Origin: Prochlorococcus marinus str. MIT 9215
Lineage (GTDB): Bacteria > Cyanobacteriota > Cyanobacteriia > PCC-6307 > Cyanobiaceae
DNA: 64,000 bases
Assembly (NCBI RefSeq): GCF_000018065.1
Contig: NC_009840.1
Span: 868,001 to 932,000 of the forward strand
Direction: 5' to 3'
This document shows positions 62,157 to 64,000 of this stretch, piece by piece. The translations under genes and the position numbers were made by a program. Numbering within the stretch: position 1 is the stretch's first letter; the number at the start of each line of letters is the position of its first letter. The notes under the pieces are model-generated. The model worked only from the letters and a program-made list of their open reading frames with translations. It was not told where the DNA came from and did no database searches.

Positions 62157-64000
62157 ATGTTTACGCAGGTCCGCTCAGCAAACCGCAGAGTATCTCCTGT
62201 TGAGGATAACAAACACAAAGTTGTAATAAAAGCAGTTTATGTTGTCCTTGAGCCACAATACCAAAATTCCTTAACGGAAGCTGCAAAGTCAATCAATAAG
62301 ATGAATGGGCCAATAGGTATAGACCTTAGCGGCTATCTTATCGAAGAACTTAGAAATGAAAGTAACTTTGAAGACTTTAAGGGAGATATAGCTAATGCAG
62401 ATATATTTGTTGCTTCCCTAATTTTCATTGAAGATCTAGCTCAAAAAGTTGTTGATGCGGTATCTCCATATAAAGATAAGCTTAAAGCCTCAATTATTTT
62501 TCCATCTATGCCAGAGGTAATGAGATTAAATAAGTTAGGTTCATTTAGTATGGCCCAACTTGGACAATCTAAAAGTATTATTGGAGATTTAATAAAAAAG
62601 AAAAAAGAATCTGATGGAGCAAGCTTCCAAGACTCAATGTTGAAGTTATTAAATACACTTCCTTCAATACTTAAATATCTACCAGTAGAAAAAGCTCAAG
62701 ATGCAAGGACCTTCATTCTGAGTTTCCAGTACTGGTTAGGTGGTACTACTGAGAACTTAAAAAACTTCTTATTAATGATTTCTGAAAAGTACGCAGTTTC
62801 AGAGAACATAAAAGATCAAATAGAAGAATTCAAAATTCAAGACCCTGAAACATTTCCGGATTTAGGAATTTGGCACCCTCTCGCGCCTTGCATGTTTGAA
62901 AGTCTTGAAGAATATCAAAATTGGGAGAATAATAGGAAAGATATAAATCCTAAACATGACAAAACTCCAACGATAGGTTTAGTACTTCAAAGAAGTCATA
63001 TAGTTACAGGGGATGAAGCTCATTACGTTGCCGTAATTCAAGAATTGGAATATCGAGGCGCGAGAGTACTTCCAATCTTCTGTGGGGGGCTAGATTTTTC
63101 TAAACCAGTTAATGAGTTTTATTATGATTCCATAAATAAAGATAAGCCTATAGTTGACGGAGTAGTATCTCTAACTGGATTTGCATTAGTTGGTGGACCA
63201 GCAAGACAAGATCATCCTAGAGCTATTGAAGCTCTTAAAAGGTTAAATAGACCATATATGGTTGCACTTCCATTAGTCTTCCAAACCACGCAAGAATGGG
63301 AAGATAGTGATCTTGGTTTACACCCAGTTCAGGTAGCACTTCAAATTGCGATCCCTGAGCTTGATGGTGCTATTGAACCTATTATTCTCTCAGGTCGTGA
63401 TGATGCTACAGGAAAAGCTCATACACTACAGGATAGAGTTGATGTAATAGCTGAAAGAGCAATAAAATGGTCAACTTTAAGGGTTAAACAAAGAAAGGAA
63501 AAAAAATTAGCTATTACAGTATTTAGTTTTCCTCCAGACAAAGGAAATGTTGGTACAGCTGCATACCTTAACGTTTTTGGCTCAATTTACAGAGTTCTTC
63601 TTGAAATGAAATCGAAAGGATATCAAATAGATGAACTACCAAGTAATTCAAAAGAATTAATGGAAAAAGTAATAAACAACCCTGAAGCTATGGATGGCTC
63701 TCCAGAGTTAAATATTGCTCATAAGATGTCAGTAAAAGAATACGAAGAATTCACACCATACTCACGAAGACTTGAAGAGAATTGGGGTAAACCTCCTGGC
63801 AACCTAAATAGTGACGGACAAAACCTTCTTATCTATGGAAAACATTTTGGAAATGTTTTTATAGGAGTTCAACCTACATTCGGTTATGAAGGTGATCCCA
63901 TGAGATTACTCTACTCAAGAAGTGCTAGTCCTCATCATGGTTTTGCCGCTTATTACACTTACGTAGAAAAAATCTGGGGGGCTGATGCTGTTCTTCATTT
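62157..64000 (+). CDS. chlH: Magnesium chelatase subunit H, N-terminal part (cut by window end)
   Basis: The first 614 residues of ChlH, which binds protoporphyrin IX and takes part in ATP-driven Mg2+ insertion with ChlI and ChlD. The start [20 protein letters not shown] and the family blocks [34 protein letters not shown] and [19 protein letters not shown] are clear. The gene continues past the window. It is a paralogue of cobN at 13838. Its promoter must lie in the 103-bp gap to dapB, where TTTATATTGC may be a -10 region. Confidence 0.97.
   Translation, partial: MFTQVRSANRRVSPVEDNKHKVVIKAVYVVLEPQYQNSLTEAAKSINKMNGPIGIDLSGYLIEELRNESNFEDFKGDIANADIFVASLIFIEDLAQKVVDAVSPYKDKLKASIIFPSMPEVMRLNKLGSFSMAQLGQSKSIIGDLIKKKKESDGASFQDSMLKLLNTLPSILKYLPVEKAQDARTFILSFQYWLGGTTENLKNFLLMISEKYAVSENIKDQIEEFKIQDPETFPDLGIWHPLAPCMFESLEEYQNWENNRKDINPKHDKTPTIGLVLQRSHIVTGDEAHYVAVIQELEYRGARVLPIFCGGLDFSKPVNEFYYDSINKDKPIVDGVVSLTGFALVGGPARQDHPRAIEALKRLNRPYMVALPLVFQTTQEWEDSDLGLHPVQVALQIAIPELDGAIEPIILSGRDDATGKAHTLQDRVDVIAERAIKWSTLRVKQRKEKKLAITVFSFPPDKGNVGTAAYLNVFGSIYRVLLEMKSKGYQIDELPSNSKELMEKVINNPEAMDGSPELNIAHKMSVKEYEEFTPYSRRLEENWGKPPGNLNSDGQNLLIYGKHFGNVFIGVQPTFGYEGDPMRLLYSRSASPHHGFAAYYTYVEKIWGADAVLH

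Overview
This is 64 kb of a very AT-rich, tightly packed bacterial chromosome. I read it as a high-light-type Prochlorococcus (marine picocyanobacterium). The support is the gene set: magnesium chelatase subunit ChlH, the aerobic Mg-protoporphyrin ester cyclase AcsF, Ycf20, a Psb30/Ycf12-like peptide, a CCB-type cytochrome b6f assembly factor, and many small proteins of cyanobacterial families (DUF1995, DUF2949, DUF2996, DUF3038, DUF4335). Very short spacers, one-base start/stop overlaps and convergent genes sharing the palindromic stop TTAA fit a streamlined genome. The strain cannot be named from the sequence alone.

Layout. 0-13.8 kb is housekeeping: argC (partial), purN, pgi, leuS, a tight operon dapF-cysteine desulfurase-DUF1995-PBP4-like carboxypeptidase, coaD, a flavin reductase-like protein, uvrC, a proteobacterial-type hemG and a PHP phosphoesterase. 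13.8-25 kb holds cobN, ilvE and B12-dependent metH, then small conserved genes, an Ap4A phosphorylase-like enzyme and an unusual ribbon-helix-helix/J-domain fusion. 25.1-25.8 kb is an AT-rich repeat zone around one small exported protein. 25.8-34.8 kb carries pheT, rpmG-rpsR, a short RNase II-like protein, metG-lptC, a CCB factor, cobU, trmL, tRNA-Met(CAU) and clpS.

34.8-38.3 kb is the accessory stretch: about ten very small genes, several too short for routine gene calling. It includes a stand-alone VKOR-type thioredoxin, a ribbon-helix-helix regulator with three copies of its probable operator, a prepilin-like mini-protein and an isolated GC-rich hairpin. 38.4-48 kb has a 2-Cys peroxiredoxin, an FtsH homologue whose zinc motif is destroyed, rpmF, ycf20, a CbbY-like phosphatase, a Psb30-like peptide, a split UPF0016 transporter, a long RNase R-like protein that has lost its active site, and a DUF2996 protein with eight identical 72-bp tandem repeats. 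48-64 kb has acsF, tldD-tldE, fmt, terC, mfd, a minus-strand operon from dapB to DUF4335, and the start of chlH.

How the genes fit together. Tetrapyrrole work recurs: HemG (protoporphyrinogen oxidation), ChlH and AcsF (chlorophyll), CobN and CobU (cobalamin), and MetH as cobalamin user. The most unusual features are pseudo-enzymes kept at full length: a protease-dead FtsH, and an RNase R with RNA-binding domains but no catalytic residues in the same window as a short RNase II with catalytic residues but no RNA-binding domains.
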